This document shows positions 57,643 through 64,000 of a DNA stretch of 64,000 bases, piece by piece; within the stretch, counting starts at the first letter, position 1, and the number at the start of each line of letters is the position of its first letter. The notes under the pieces were generated by a model. The model saw only the letters and a list, made by a program, of their open reading frames with translations. It was not told where the DNA came from and searched no databases. Source of the DNA: an uncultured Faecalibacterium sp. (lineage in GTDB: Bacteria; Bacillota; Clostridia; Oscillospirales; Ruminococcaceae); NCBI GenBank assembly GCA_934513205.1, contig CAKSWU010000004.1:89764-153763 (forward strand). Reading direction: 5' to 3'. Position numbers and translations under genes: made by a program.

Positions 57643-59940
57643 TCAATCACCCTCCTTTTCCGTATTCAAAGTATCCAGAGCCAGTTCCTTCTGGCTCAGC
57701 TGGCTGCGGGCGATCTCCTGATATTCCGGGCAGCTGACCATCAGCTGGGCATGGGTGCCCTTACCCACCAGACGGCCCTCGTCCAGCACAAGGATCTGAT
57801 TGGCGTGCAGCACAGTGGAAATGCGCTGTGCCACAATGATCACGGTGGCGTTGTCGGTCTGTGCCTTCAGGGCACGGCGCAGCGCCACATCGGTCTTGTA
57901 GTCCAGTGCCGAGAAGCTGTCGTCAAACAGGTAGACCTTGGGGTCTTTGGCAATTGCCCGGGCAATGGAAAGCCGCTGCTTCTGACCGCCGGATACGTTG
58001 GAGCCGCCCTGTGCAATGGGGCTCTGGTAGCCTTCGGGCTTTGCCTCGATAAAATCAGTGGCCTGCGCAATGGCGGCTGCCTTCTGCACCTGCTGGTCGG
58101 TGATGGCTTCGCCGCCGAACTTCAGGTTGCTGGCAATGGTGCCGCTGAACAGCACGCCCTTCTGGGGCACATAGCCCAGCAGGTCGTGCAGTTGTGCCTG
58201 CGGCATCTCGCGCACGTCAATGCCGTCCACGGTCACCTTGCCACCGGTTACATCGTAAAAGCGGGGGATCAGATTGAGCAGGGTAGATTTGCCGCAGCCG
58301 GTGGAGCCGATGATGGCGGTGGTCTCGCCGGGTTTTGCGGTAAAGCTGATGTGCTCCAGCGCGTCGCTGTCCGCACCGGGGTAACGGAAGCTCACGTCGT
58401 GGAACTCCACCACGCCCTGCCAGTTTTTGTGCTCCTGCGCAGCGTTTGCGGCAGTCTCGTCCGGGTCGTGGATGGTGGCCTTGGTGCGGATGACCTCGTC
58501 GATACGCTCCGCAGCCACACCGGCGCGGGGCAGCATGACCGCCACCATCGCCAGCATCAGGAAGGACATGACGATCTGCATGGTGTAGGTGATAAAGGCG
58601 ATCATCTCGCCCACTTGCATGGTGCCGGCATCCATGGCCTTGCCGCCGAACCAGACGATGAGCAGGCTGGTGCCGTTCATAATCAGGGTCATAAAGGGCA
58701 TCATAACCACCATGGCGCGGTTGGTGAACAGCTGGGTGCCCATCAGCTCCCGGTTGGCCTTGTCAAAGCGCTGCTCCTCAAACTTTTCGCGGCTGAAGGC
58801 ACGCACCGGCATGATGCCGGTCAAAATCTCGCGGCTGACCAGATTCAACCGGTCCACCAGCTGCTGCATCACCTTGAATTTGGGCATGGCAACGTTCATC
58901 AGGAAGATGAACAGCAAAAGCAGCAGGCCAACGTCCAGCAGAACGATCCAGGACAGGCCGCTGCTGCTGCCCACAACGTGCAGCACGCCGCCAATGCCCA
59001 GAATGGGCGCATAGGCGATCATGCGCAGCAGCATGACGCATACGAACTGCACCTGCTGGATATCGTTGGTGGTGCGGGTGATGAGGGATGCGGTGGAAAA
59101 ATTTTCGATCTCTGCATTGGAGAAGTTGATGACACTGGAAAAGGTCTCCCGGCGCAGGTCTCGGCCAATGGCGGCAGATACCCGGGAGGCAAGGAAGCCT
59201 ACGGCCACCGAGACGACCACCATCAGCAGGGTCAGCGCCAGCATCTGACCGCCCACGCGGAACAGATACCGCATCTGCATGTCGTGGTCGATGCCCTGCG
59301 CTTCATATTCCAGCCGGACCAGAAGGGTGGACTGGCTCTTCATTTTTTCAGCTATCGTGTCGTCCAGCTGGCTCATGGCACCGTCCAGCTGCTTTTGCAG
59401 TGCGCTGCGGTCAAAGCCGGGCATCTGGCTCATGGCGGCAAACTGGCTGCAGACCTTGTCCAGATCCTCTGCCGCAGGGGCAATGGTTTCGCTCTCGGCG
59501 TCCATCGCGGAAGAGGGCATCTCGGCAAGGCCGGTCATGCCCATGCTGTCCTGCCCGGCGGGGGTGTTGGCGGCCTGTGCGGCTGCCATATACAGCACGA
59601 TATCCGGGGTGGTCACAGCGTCCTCCAGTGCGGTGCGCTCGGCCTCGGACAGGCCGCTGCGCAGCTGCAATACGCCATCATCCTGCAGATAATACTGGTA
59701 GGCGTTTTGCAGCTTCTGCGCATCCTCCTCGTTCATCAGCAGGCTCAGCGCGTCCAGTGTGCTCTGGCGGATGGTCTCGGGCAGAGGGCTTTCAATGCCG
59801 CCCTGCTGGATGCCGGTGTCCACGATCTTGCTGGTGTAGTCCGGCAGCGAAAGGTCGCAGTATGCCTGCACGAACAGCAGCGCGAACACTACAAGGCAGA
59901 CTGCCCAGTGCCGGGCCAGCTGCTTAAAGATCTTTGTCAT
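57643..59940 (-). CDS. ABC exporter, half-transporter 1 with large extracytoplasmic insertion
   Basis: A 765-residue half-transporter. Between membrane helix 1 (about residues 10-28) and helix 2 (about 240-260) lies a loop of roughly 200 residues rich in Gln, Met, Ser and acidic residues, predicted outside (ESPLPETIRQSTLDALSLLMN; GLAEMPSSAMDAES). The helices and ATPase domain follow: Walker A GSTGCGKST, signature VSGGQKQR, Walker B KVYLFDDSFSALDYKTD. The Glu after Walker B Asp is replaced by Asp (FDDS), as in the degenerate half of heterodimeric exporters. The ATG at 59940 overlaps the MarR gene by 17 bases. Confidence 0.92.
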   Translation of the reverse strand: MTKIFKQLARHWAVCLVVFALLFVQAYCDLSLPDYTSKIVDTGIQQGGIESPLPETIRQSTLDALSLLMNEEDAQKLQNAYQYYLQDDGVLQLRSGLSEAERTALEDAVTTPDIVLYMAAAQAANTPAGQDSMGMTGLAEMPSSAMDAESETIAPAAEDLDKVCSQFAAMSQMPGFDRSALQKQLDGAMSQLDDTIAEKMKSQSTLLVRLEYEAQGIDHDMQMRYLFRVGGQMLALTLLMVVVSVAVGFLASRVSAAIGRDLRRETFSSVINFSNAEIENFSTASLITRTTNDIQQVQFVCVMLLRMIAYAPILGIGGVLHVVGSSSGLSWIVLLDVGLLLLLFIFLMNVAMPKFKVMQQLVDRLNLVSREILTGIMPVRAFSREKFEEQRFDKANRELMGTQLFTNRAMVVMMPFMTLIMNGTSLLIVWFGGKAMDAGTMQVGEMIAFITYTMQIVMSFLMLAMVAVMLPRAGVAAERIDEVIRTKATIHDPDETAANAAQEHKNWQGVVEFHDVSFRYPGADSDALEHISFTAKPGETTAIIGSTGCGKSTLLNLIPRFYDVTGGKVTVDGIDVREMPQAQLHDLLGYVPQKGVLFSGTIASNLKFGGEAITDQQVQKAAAIAQATDFIEAKPEGYQSPIAQGGSNVSGGQKQRLSIARAIAKDPKVYLFDDSFSALDYKTDVALRRALKAQTDNATVIIVAQRISTVLHANQILVLDEGRLVGKGTHAQLMVSCPEYQEIARSQLSQKELALDTLNTEKEGD

Positions 59941-60433
59941 GGTTCGTTTCTCCCTTCGGGTCGATTTGACGCGCGGCGTTTTCTGCAAGAATGGCGTCTA
60001 TCAGTGCACCGCGCAGCGCATTCATCTGGGCCGCCTGCTCCGGGGTCAGCCGGGCGATCACGCAGGAAAAATAGTCCCGCAGAGCCGCTTCGCACTGGCG
60101 GCAGGCATCGTACCCTTTGGGGGTGATGCGCACCAGCGTTTTGCGGCGGTCAGCGGGGTCCGGCTCCCGCACAACGGTGCCGTCCTGCTCCATCAGCCGC
60201 AGCCCGCGGGAAATGGCAGGCAGCGGCTGATGCAGCTCCCGGGCAAGGTCGGAAACATAGATGGCGCCGTCCTGCCCGTGAAGGTTGATGGTGTGCATCA
60301 GCCCCTCCAGCATATTGAAGTGGCATTTGGGGCAGTCGGACAGCGAAGCCCGCATCCCGTTTTTGAATGCCGAGCTCAGGCGGCTGATAGAGTGACACAG
60401 TCCGCGAAAGCTCAGAACAGATCCTTCAGACAC
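59924..60433 (-). CDS. MarR-family transcriptional regulator of the ABC exporter
   Basis: A 169-residue winged-helix repressor. The DNA-binding part reads AIYVSDLARELHQPLPAISRGLRLMEQDGTVVREPDPADRRKTLVRITPKGY (about residues 57-110), with the wing DPADRRKT. Helices at both ends dimerise. The start is GTG at 60433, six bases after AAGGAGGG. It overlaps the first exporter gene and so forms one operon with both halves. A perfect palindrome lies just before its coding region, the likely operator for autoregulation. The inducing ligand is probably an exporter substrate. Confidence 0.92.
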   Translation of the reverse strand: MSEGSVLSFRGLCHSISRLSSAFKNGMRASLSDCPKCHFNMLEGLMHTINLHGQDGAIYVSDLARELHQPLPAISRGLRLMEQDGTVVREPDPADRRKTLVRITPKGYDACRQCEAALRDYFSCVIARLTPEQAAQMNALRGALIDAILAENAARQIDPKGETNHDKDL

Positions 60434-60456
60434 CGGATCCCTCCTTTGATGAATAC

Positions 60457-60515
60457 TTAACAGCTGTTAACTGTTGACGATTGTTAATGATATCCCGATG
60501 ACAGAGGAAATGCAA
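60457..60515 (-). promoter_or_regulatory. Promoter and palindromic operator of the marR-ABC operon
   Basis: Minus strand: TTGCAT (60515-60510), 17 bases, TATCAT (60492-60487). Directly downstream is the perfect 14-bp palindrome TTAACAGCTGTTAA (60457-60470), with related half-sites at 60481-60487. Placement between promoter and ribosome site suits a repressor. Confidence 0.7.
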
Positions 60516-60604
60516 GTGCCGGGCGGGATTGTTTTGAAAAAATTCACAATTGTCTCCAGACCGAAAAGTACCCGGCAGGGGTTCCCGCCGGGGCGGTTTT
60601 GTAT

Positions 60605-60610
60605 TATAAT
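60605..60610 (+). promoter_or_regulatory. -10 box of the sortase gene
   Basis: TATAAT (60605-60610), 35 bases before the ATG; the -35 (TTCCCG, 60582-60587) is weak. Confidence 0.4.
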
Positions 60611-60644
60611 AAGATCATAGAAACAAACACGAGGAGATGCCGCG

Positions 60645-61304
60645 ATGAAACAGAAGATCGGAAAGATCTGCATGGTCCTGGGGACTGTGCTGATCCTGGC
60701 CTCGCTTGCGCTGCTGGCCTACAACAAGTGGGATGCCGACCGCGCCGACAAGGCTTCGCAGGAGGTCCTGGGGGAATTGGAACAGACCCTGACCCAGACC
60801 ATTGAGGAGAAGGAAACGGCAGAGGAAGTCGTCCTTCAGCCGGAGCTGGACCCGGAGCAGGAGATGACCGAGACGGAACTGGACGGCTGGAGCTATATCG
60901 GCTATCTGTCCATTCCGTCCGTCGGGCTGAACCTGCCGGTGATGAGCCAGTGGAGCTATGCCGGGCTGAAGATCGCCCCGGGGCGTTACTCCGGCTCCAC
61001 CTATGCAGACGATATGGTGGTCTGCGCCCACAACTACGCCAAGCATTTCAGCCCGATCAAGTGGCTGGCAGCGGGCGCAGAGGTGTACTTCACCGACATG
61101 GACGGAATGCGCTGGTCCTACGAGATCAGCGCGGTGGAAACGCTGCAGCCCACCCAGATCGAAAAGATGACCACCAAGACAGAGGAAAGCGATGACTGGG
61201 ACCTGACCCTGTTCACCTGCACCACCGGCGGCAATGCCCGCTGCGCCGTGCGGTGCGTGCGGACCGGATACCCGGTGCTGACGACAGAGACCACAGAAGA
61301 ATAA
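60645..61304 (+). CDS. Sortase-family transpeptidase
   Basis: A 219-residue membrane-anchored enzyme. One N-terminal helix (about residues 8-26) and an acidic coiled stretch (about 38-78) precede the beta-barrel. The catalytic His129 lies in VCAHNYAKHF, Cys192 in TLFTCTTGG (TLxTC-type motif) and an Arg in NARCAVRC (Arg199). The WSYIGYLSIPSVGLNLPV opening is typical. Sortases join surface proteins or pilins to the wall, but no protein with a sorting signal is encoded nearby, so its substrates are elsewhere. GAGGAG lies before the ATG. Confidence 0.88.
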   Translation: MKQKIGKICMVLGTVLILASLALLAYNKWDADRADKASQEVLGELEQTLTQTIEEKETAEEVVLQPELDPEQEMTETELDGWSYIGYLSIPSVGLNLPVMSQWSYAGLKIAPGRYSGSTYADDMVVCAHNYAKHFSPIKWLAAGAEVYFTDMDGMRWSYEISAVETLQPTQIEKMTTKTEESDDWDLTLFTCTTGGNARCAVRCVRTGYPVLTTETTEE

Positions 61305-61309
61305 ATCCG

Positions 61310-61356
61310 AAAAAACTCCCTGTGCCGTCCGTTTTTGGACAGCACAGGGAGTTTTG
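61310..61356. terminator. Bidirectional terminator between sortase and nfnB
   Basis: Perfect 14-bp stem (61312-61325/61342-61355) with an inner GTCC/GGAC pair and A/T ends, between converging genes. Confidence 0.9.
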
Positions 61357-61375
61357 CTTTCTGAGTTCTAGCGGT

Positions 61376-62770
61376 TTACTTGCTGCGGATGTATTCGTCC
61401 ATGGCCTTTGCGGCAGCCTTGCCAGCACCCATGGCCTTGATGACGGTAGCAGCACCGGTGACGGCATCGCCGCCGGCGTACACGCCGTCACGGCTGGTCT
61501 TGCCCTCGTCACCCTCGGTCACAATGCAGCCGTGCTTGTTGGTCTCCAGACCCGGGGTGGTGGAGCGGATCAGGGGGTTGGGGCTGGTGCCCAGACTCAT
61601 AATGACGGTGTCCACATCCAGCTCGAACTCGCTGCCCTTCTTCTCGATGGGACGGCGGCGGCCGGAAGCATCGGGCTCGCCCAGCTCCATCTCGATGCAG
61701 GTGATGGACTTGACAAAGCCCTCGTCATTGGCGTGGATCTCCACAGGGTTGCACAGGGTCTTGAAGATGATGCCCTCTTCCTCGGCGTGCTCCACCTCTT
61801 CCTTACGGGCGGGCAGCTCTGCCATGCCGCGGCGGTAGACGATGTACACGGTCTCGGCACCCAGACGCAGGGCGCTGCGGGCAGCGTCCATAGCCACATT
61901 GCCGCCGCCCACCACGGCGACCTTCTTGCCGGTGCGGATAGGGGTCTTGCTGGTGGGCAGATAGGCCTTCATCAGGTTGGAGCGGGTCAGGAACTCGTTG
62001 GCAGAGTACACACCCTTCAGGCTCTCGCCGGGGATGCCCATAAAGCGGGGCAGACCGGCACCGGAGCCTACGAACACAGCCTCGTAGCCGTACTCTTCCA
62101 TCAGCTCATCAATGGTCAGCACCTTGCCAATGACCATGTTGCACTCGAAATCTACGCCCATTTTTTTCAGGCCGTCGATCTCCTGCTGGACGATGGCCTT
62201 GGGCAGACGGAACTCGGGGATGCCGTACATCAGCACGCCGCCGGCCACATGCAGAGCCTCATAAACAGTGACCTTGTAGCCCAGCTTTGCCAGATCGCCC
62301 GCAGCGGTCAGACCGGCAGGGCCTGCGCCGATGATGGCCACCTTATGGCCGTTCCATTCGGGCACGATGGGGGCGGTGTGCACGTTCTCGCGGTGCCAGT
62401 CGGCCACAAAGCGCTCCAGACGACCGATGCCCACCGGCTCGTTCTTGATACCGCGGGTGCACTTGCCCTCGCACTGGCTCTCCTGCGGGCAGACACGGCC
62501 GCAGACGGCGGGCAGGGAAGAGGATCGGTTGATCACCTGATAGGCGGCCTCAAAGTCGCCCTCGGCCACATGGGCGATGAACTCCGGGATGTCAATGCCC
62601 ACCGGGCAGCCGGACTGGCAGGGTTTGTTCTTGCAGTGGATGCAGCGCTTGGCCTCGTTGATGGCCATTTCCTCGGTATAGCCCAGCGCAACTTCCTTAA
62701 AGTTCTTGTTGCGGACGTTGGGGTCCTGCGTGGGCATGGGGCACTTTTTGGGATCCATATTGAAAGCCAT
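61376..62770 (-). CDS. nfnB: NfnB/glutamate-synthase-small-subunit-like NADPH-binding flavoprotein
   Basis: A 464-residue flavoprotein. The N-terminal part has two Cys clusters for [4Fe-4S] centres (CIHCKNKPCQSGCPVGIDIP; CGRVCPQESQCEGKC). The FAD fold is VAIIGAGPAGLTAAGDLA, and the NADPH fold is VAVVGGGNVAMDAARSAL. VYAGGDAVTGAATVI near the C-terminus completes it. It matches the large subunit of the electron-bifurcating NADH-dependent ferredoxin:NADP oxidoreductase (Nfn) and is often labelled gltA or sudA. It follows nfnA by one base. The pair balances NADH, ferredoxin and NADPH pools in anaerobes. Confidence 0.9.
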   Translation of the reverse strand: MAFNMDPKKCPMPTQDPNVRNKNFKEVALGYTEEMAINEAKRCIHCKNKPCQSGCPVGIDIPEFIAHVAEGDFEAAYQVINRSSSLPAVCGRVCPQESQCEGKCTRGIKNEPVGIGRLERFVADWHRENVHTAPIVPEWNGHKVAIIGAGPAGLTAAGDLAKLGYKVTVYEALHVAGGVLMYGIPEFRLPKAIVQQEIDGLKKMGVDFECNMVIGKVLTIDELMEEYGYEAVFVGSGAGLPRFMGIPGESLKGVYSANEFLTRSNLMKAYLPTSKTPIRTGKKVAVVGGGNVAMDAARSALRLGAETVYIVYRRGMAELPARKEEVEHAEEEGIIFKTLCNPVEIHANDEGFVKSITCIEMELGEPDASGRRRPIEKKGSEFELDVDTVIMSLGTSPNPLIRSTTPGLETNKHGCIVTEGDEGKTSRDGVYAGGDAVTGAATVIKAMGAGKAAAKAMDEYIRSK

Positions 62771-62771
62771 C

Positions 62772-63614
62772 TTATTTTACCTCCTGATTGAGCAGATTGC
62801 AGGCCGCCTCACGGGCGTGAGCCTCAAACGGGCGGTACATGGTGCCGCGTGCCATTGCCTCGTCAAAATCCACCAGATCGCCGTCAAAGTCGGGACCGTC
62901 CACACAGGCAAACTTGGTCTCGCCGCCCACGGTCAGACGACAGCCGCCGCACATGCCGGTGCCGTCGATCATAATGGGGTTCATGGAGACGATGTTCTTC
63001 AGGCCGTGCTTCTGGCAGGTCTTGACCACGAACTTCATCATAATCAGCGGGCCAATGGTGATGACCAGATCGTACTGGTTGCCGGCAGCCACCAGCTCGT
63101 CCAGCGCAGCGGTGACCACGCCCTTGGTGCCATAGCTGCCATCGTCGGTCATAATGCGCAGCTCATCGCTGCAGGCGTTGAACTCGTCCTCCAGGATCAG
63201 CAGGTCCTTGCTGCGGAAGCCGATGACGCTGTGCACCACACAGCCCTGATCGTGCAGCTCCTTGGCGATGGGCAGAGCAATGGCGCAGCCCACGCCGCCG
63301 CCGACCACGCACACCTTCTTCAGACCCTCGGTCTCGGTGGCGCGGCCCAGCGGGCCCACAAAATCATGGACGCTGTCGCCTGCGTTCAGGCTGTTCAGCT
63401 CCATGGTGGTGCCGCCAACGATCTGGAAAATGATATCCACAGTACCCTTTTCGCGGTCGTAACCAGCCACGGTCAGGGGAATGCGCTCGCTGTCCTCAAA
63501 CGGGCGGACAATGATAAACTGACCCGGCTTTGCCTTTTTGGCGATCAGCGGGGCTTCAATGACCATCTTCGTCACGGTGGGGTTCAGCGCGACTTTTTCA
63601 GTGATCTTATACAT
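62772..63614 (-). CDS. nfnA: NfnA-like ferredoxin/NAD-binding flavoprotein
   Basis: A 280-residue protein of the ferredoxin-NADP reductase/PyrK group. FAD domain: KPGQFIIVRPFEDSERIPLTVAGYD (residues about 30-55). NAD domain: VCVVGGGVGCAIALPIAKEL. A C-terminal Cys cluster for a [2Fe-2S] centre reads GTGMCGGCRLTVGGETKFACVDGP. This is the small subunit of Nfn, which accepts electrons from NADH and ferredoxin. AAGGAG eight bases before the ATG fixes the start. It is first in the nfnAB operon, preceded by a leader with a strong hairpin. Confidence 0.9.
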   Translation of the reverse strand: MYKITEKVALNPTVTKMVIEAPLIAKKAKPGQFIIVRPFEDSERIPLTVAGYDREKGTVDIIFQIVGGTTMELNSLNAGDSVHDFVGPLGRATETEGLKKVCVVGGGVGCAIALPIAKELHDQGCVVHSVIGFRSKDLLILEDEFNACSDELRIMTDDGSYGTKGVVTAALDELVAAGNQYDLVITIGPLIMMKFVVKTCQKHGLKNIVSMNPIMIDGTGMCGGCRLTVGGETKFACVDGPDFDGDLVDFDEAMARGTMYRPFEAHAREAACNLLNQEVK

Positions 63615-63656
63615 CGTGTTAGCTCCTTTTTGCTGGCATTTCCTTTTTCTGCGCAG

Positions 63657-63696
63657 GAAAATGCGCCTGCACGCTCCGGACGGGTCTGCAGGCGCA
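63657..63696 (-). promoter_or_regulatory. Leader hairpin (possible attenuator) of the nfnAB operon
   Basis: Minus strand: a perfect 10-bp stem (63696-63687/63671-63662) is followed by TTTT (63661-63658). It lies between the nfnAB promoter and its ribosome site. Confidence 0.55.
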
Positions 63697-63724
63697 AGAC
63701 TTCAAGCGACAAAATGACACTTTC

Positions 63725-63753
63725 ATTATAATGTCTGCGGAAGAAGAAAGCAA
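63725..63753 (-). promoter_or_regulatory. Promoter of nfnAB
   Basis: Minus strand: TTGCTT (63753-63748), 17 bases, TATAAT (63730-63725). The leader before nfnA is about 105 bases. Confidence 0.7.
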
Positions 63754-63857
63754 CTGAATTTTCTTCGCGTCCGGGTCCGAAAAGCTGAAAGCAGGCGGCA
63801 GTGCTGCGGGTAAAAAGACGGTTTGGAAACTTTTTGAAGAAAAATGCAAATTTGTGG

Positions 63858-63886
63858 TTGACAACGCCCGCTTGGCGCGGTATAAT
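63858..63886 (+). promoter_or_regulatory. Consensus promoter of tRNA-Gly(GCC)
   Basis: Perfect TTGACA (63858-63863), 17 bases, perfect TATAAT (63881-63886), 43 bases before the tRNA. Full consensus is typical of stable RNA genes. Confidence 0.9.
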
Positions 63887-63929
63887 AACTAGCGTCGCCG
63901 GTGCAAAACCGGCACAACACATGGAATAT

Positions 63930-64000
63930 GCGGCCGTAGCTCATCTGGTAGAGCGCCACCTTGCCAAGGTGGAGGTAGCGAGTTCGAGCCTCGTCGGCCG
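63930..64000 (+). tRNA. tRNA-Gly (GCC anticodon), cut by window end
   Basis: Acceptor 5' arm GCGGCCG, D-arm AGCTCATCTGGTAGAGC, anticodon loop CTTGCCAA giving GCC, and T-arm AGTTCGAGCCT are all seen. The 3' acceptor arm reaches CGGCCG at 64000; the last paired base, discriminator and 3' end fall outside. Confidence 0.95.

Overview
The window looks like chromosome of a high-GC (roughly 55-60 %) anaerobic Gram-positive bacterium of the Oscillospiraceae/Ruminococcaceae type, probably Faecalibacterium or a close relative. The evidence is the Firmicutes gene orders (S4-yabP-yabQ-divIC-yabR; pyrH-frr-uppS-cdsA-dxr-rseP-ispG-polC), a glmS ribozyme, PolC-type replicase, FakA/Asp23, an NfnAB pair and purine-rich Shine-Dalgarno sites. 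The genus is inferred from gene content only. No phage, IS element or CRISPR array was seen; three tRNA genes are present and the last is cut by the window edge.

Layout. 1-4800: the tail of an S4-domain gene, sporulation/division genes yabP-yabQ-divIC, an S1-domain gene, an rRNA-type methyltransferase, and a DUF5685-like/membrane gene pair. 4815-6886: glmS ribozyme and glmS. 7004-12643 (minus): an export locus with a C39-peptidase ABC transporter, a GyrI-like small protein, an HlyD-like adaptor and a membrane-anchored Ig-like (BIG2) protein. 12949-17823: tRNA-Asn, typA, a beta-CASP metallo-beta-lactamase protein, tRNA-Gly and an AlkD-like protein. 17946-29465: a long housekeeping run covering UMP kinase, ribosome recycling, undecaprenyl-PP and CDP-DAG synthesis, MEP-pathway enzymes, the RseP protease, a Fic enzyme and PolC.

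29557-42249: fakA and an Asp23 gene (minus), a CBS-pair protein, a 38-aa ORF, a Na/Pi cotransporter, a BofC-C-like protein, a class A penicillin-binding protein, and an aspartate-family operon (ACT regulator, hom, thrB, lysC). 42460-45780: an amino-acid ABC transporter operon preceded by a Cys-codon-rich leader peptide and an intrinsic terminator, which looks like cysteine-responsive attenuation of a cyst(e)ine importer. 45939-47126: a lipoprotein of unlike composition whose promoter has a 12-C tract between its -35 and -10 boxes, a likely phase-variable switch. 47261-52399: an amidohydrolase, an unknown protein, and a MoxR-like ATPase with a VWA partner. 52601-55701: a secreted lipoprotein flavo-reductase and its divergent LysR regulator. 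55830-60433: a MarR-controlled heterodimeric ABC exporter. 60645-64000: a sortase, nfnAB and tRNA-Gly(GCC).

The strongest leads are the poly-C promoter, the Cys-leader attenuator, the C39 export locus without a visible substrate gene, the MoxR/VWA operon, the self-inhibited-type Fic enzyme in the isoprenoid/polC run, and sporulation-family genes (yabP, yabQ, BofC-C) in what may be an asporogenous lineage.
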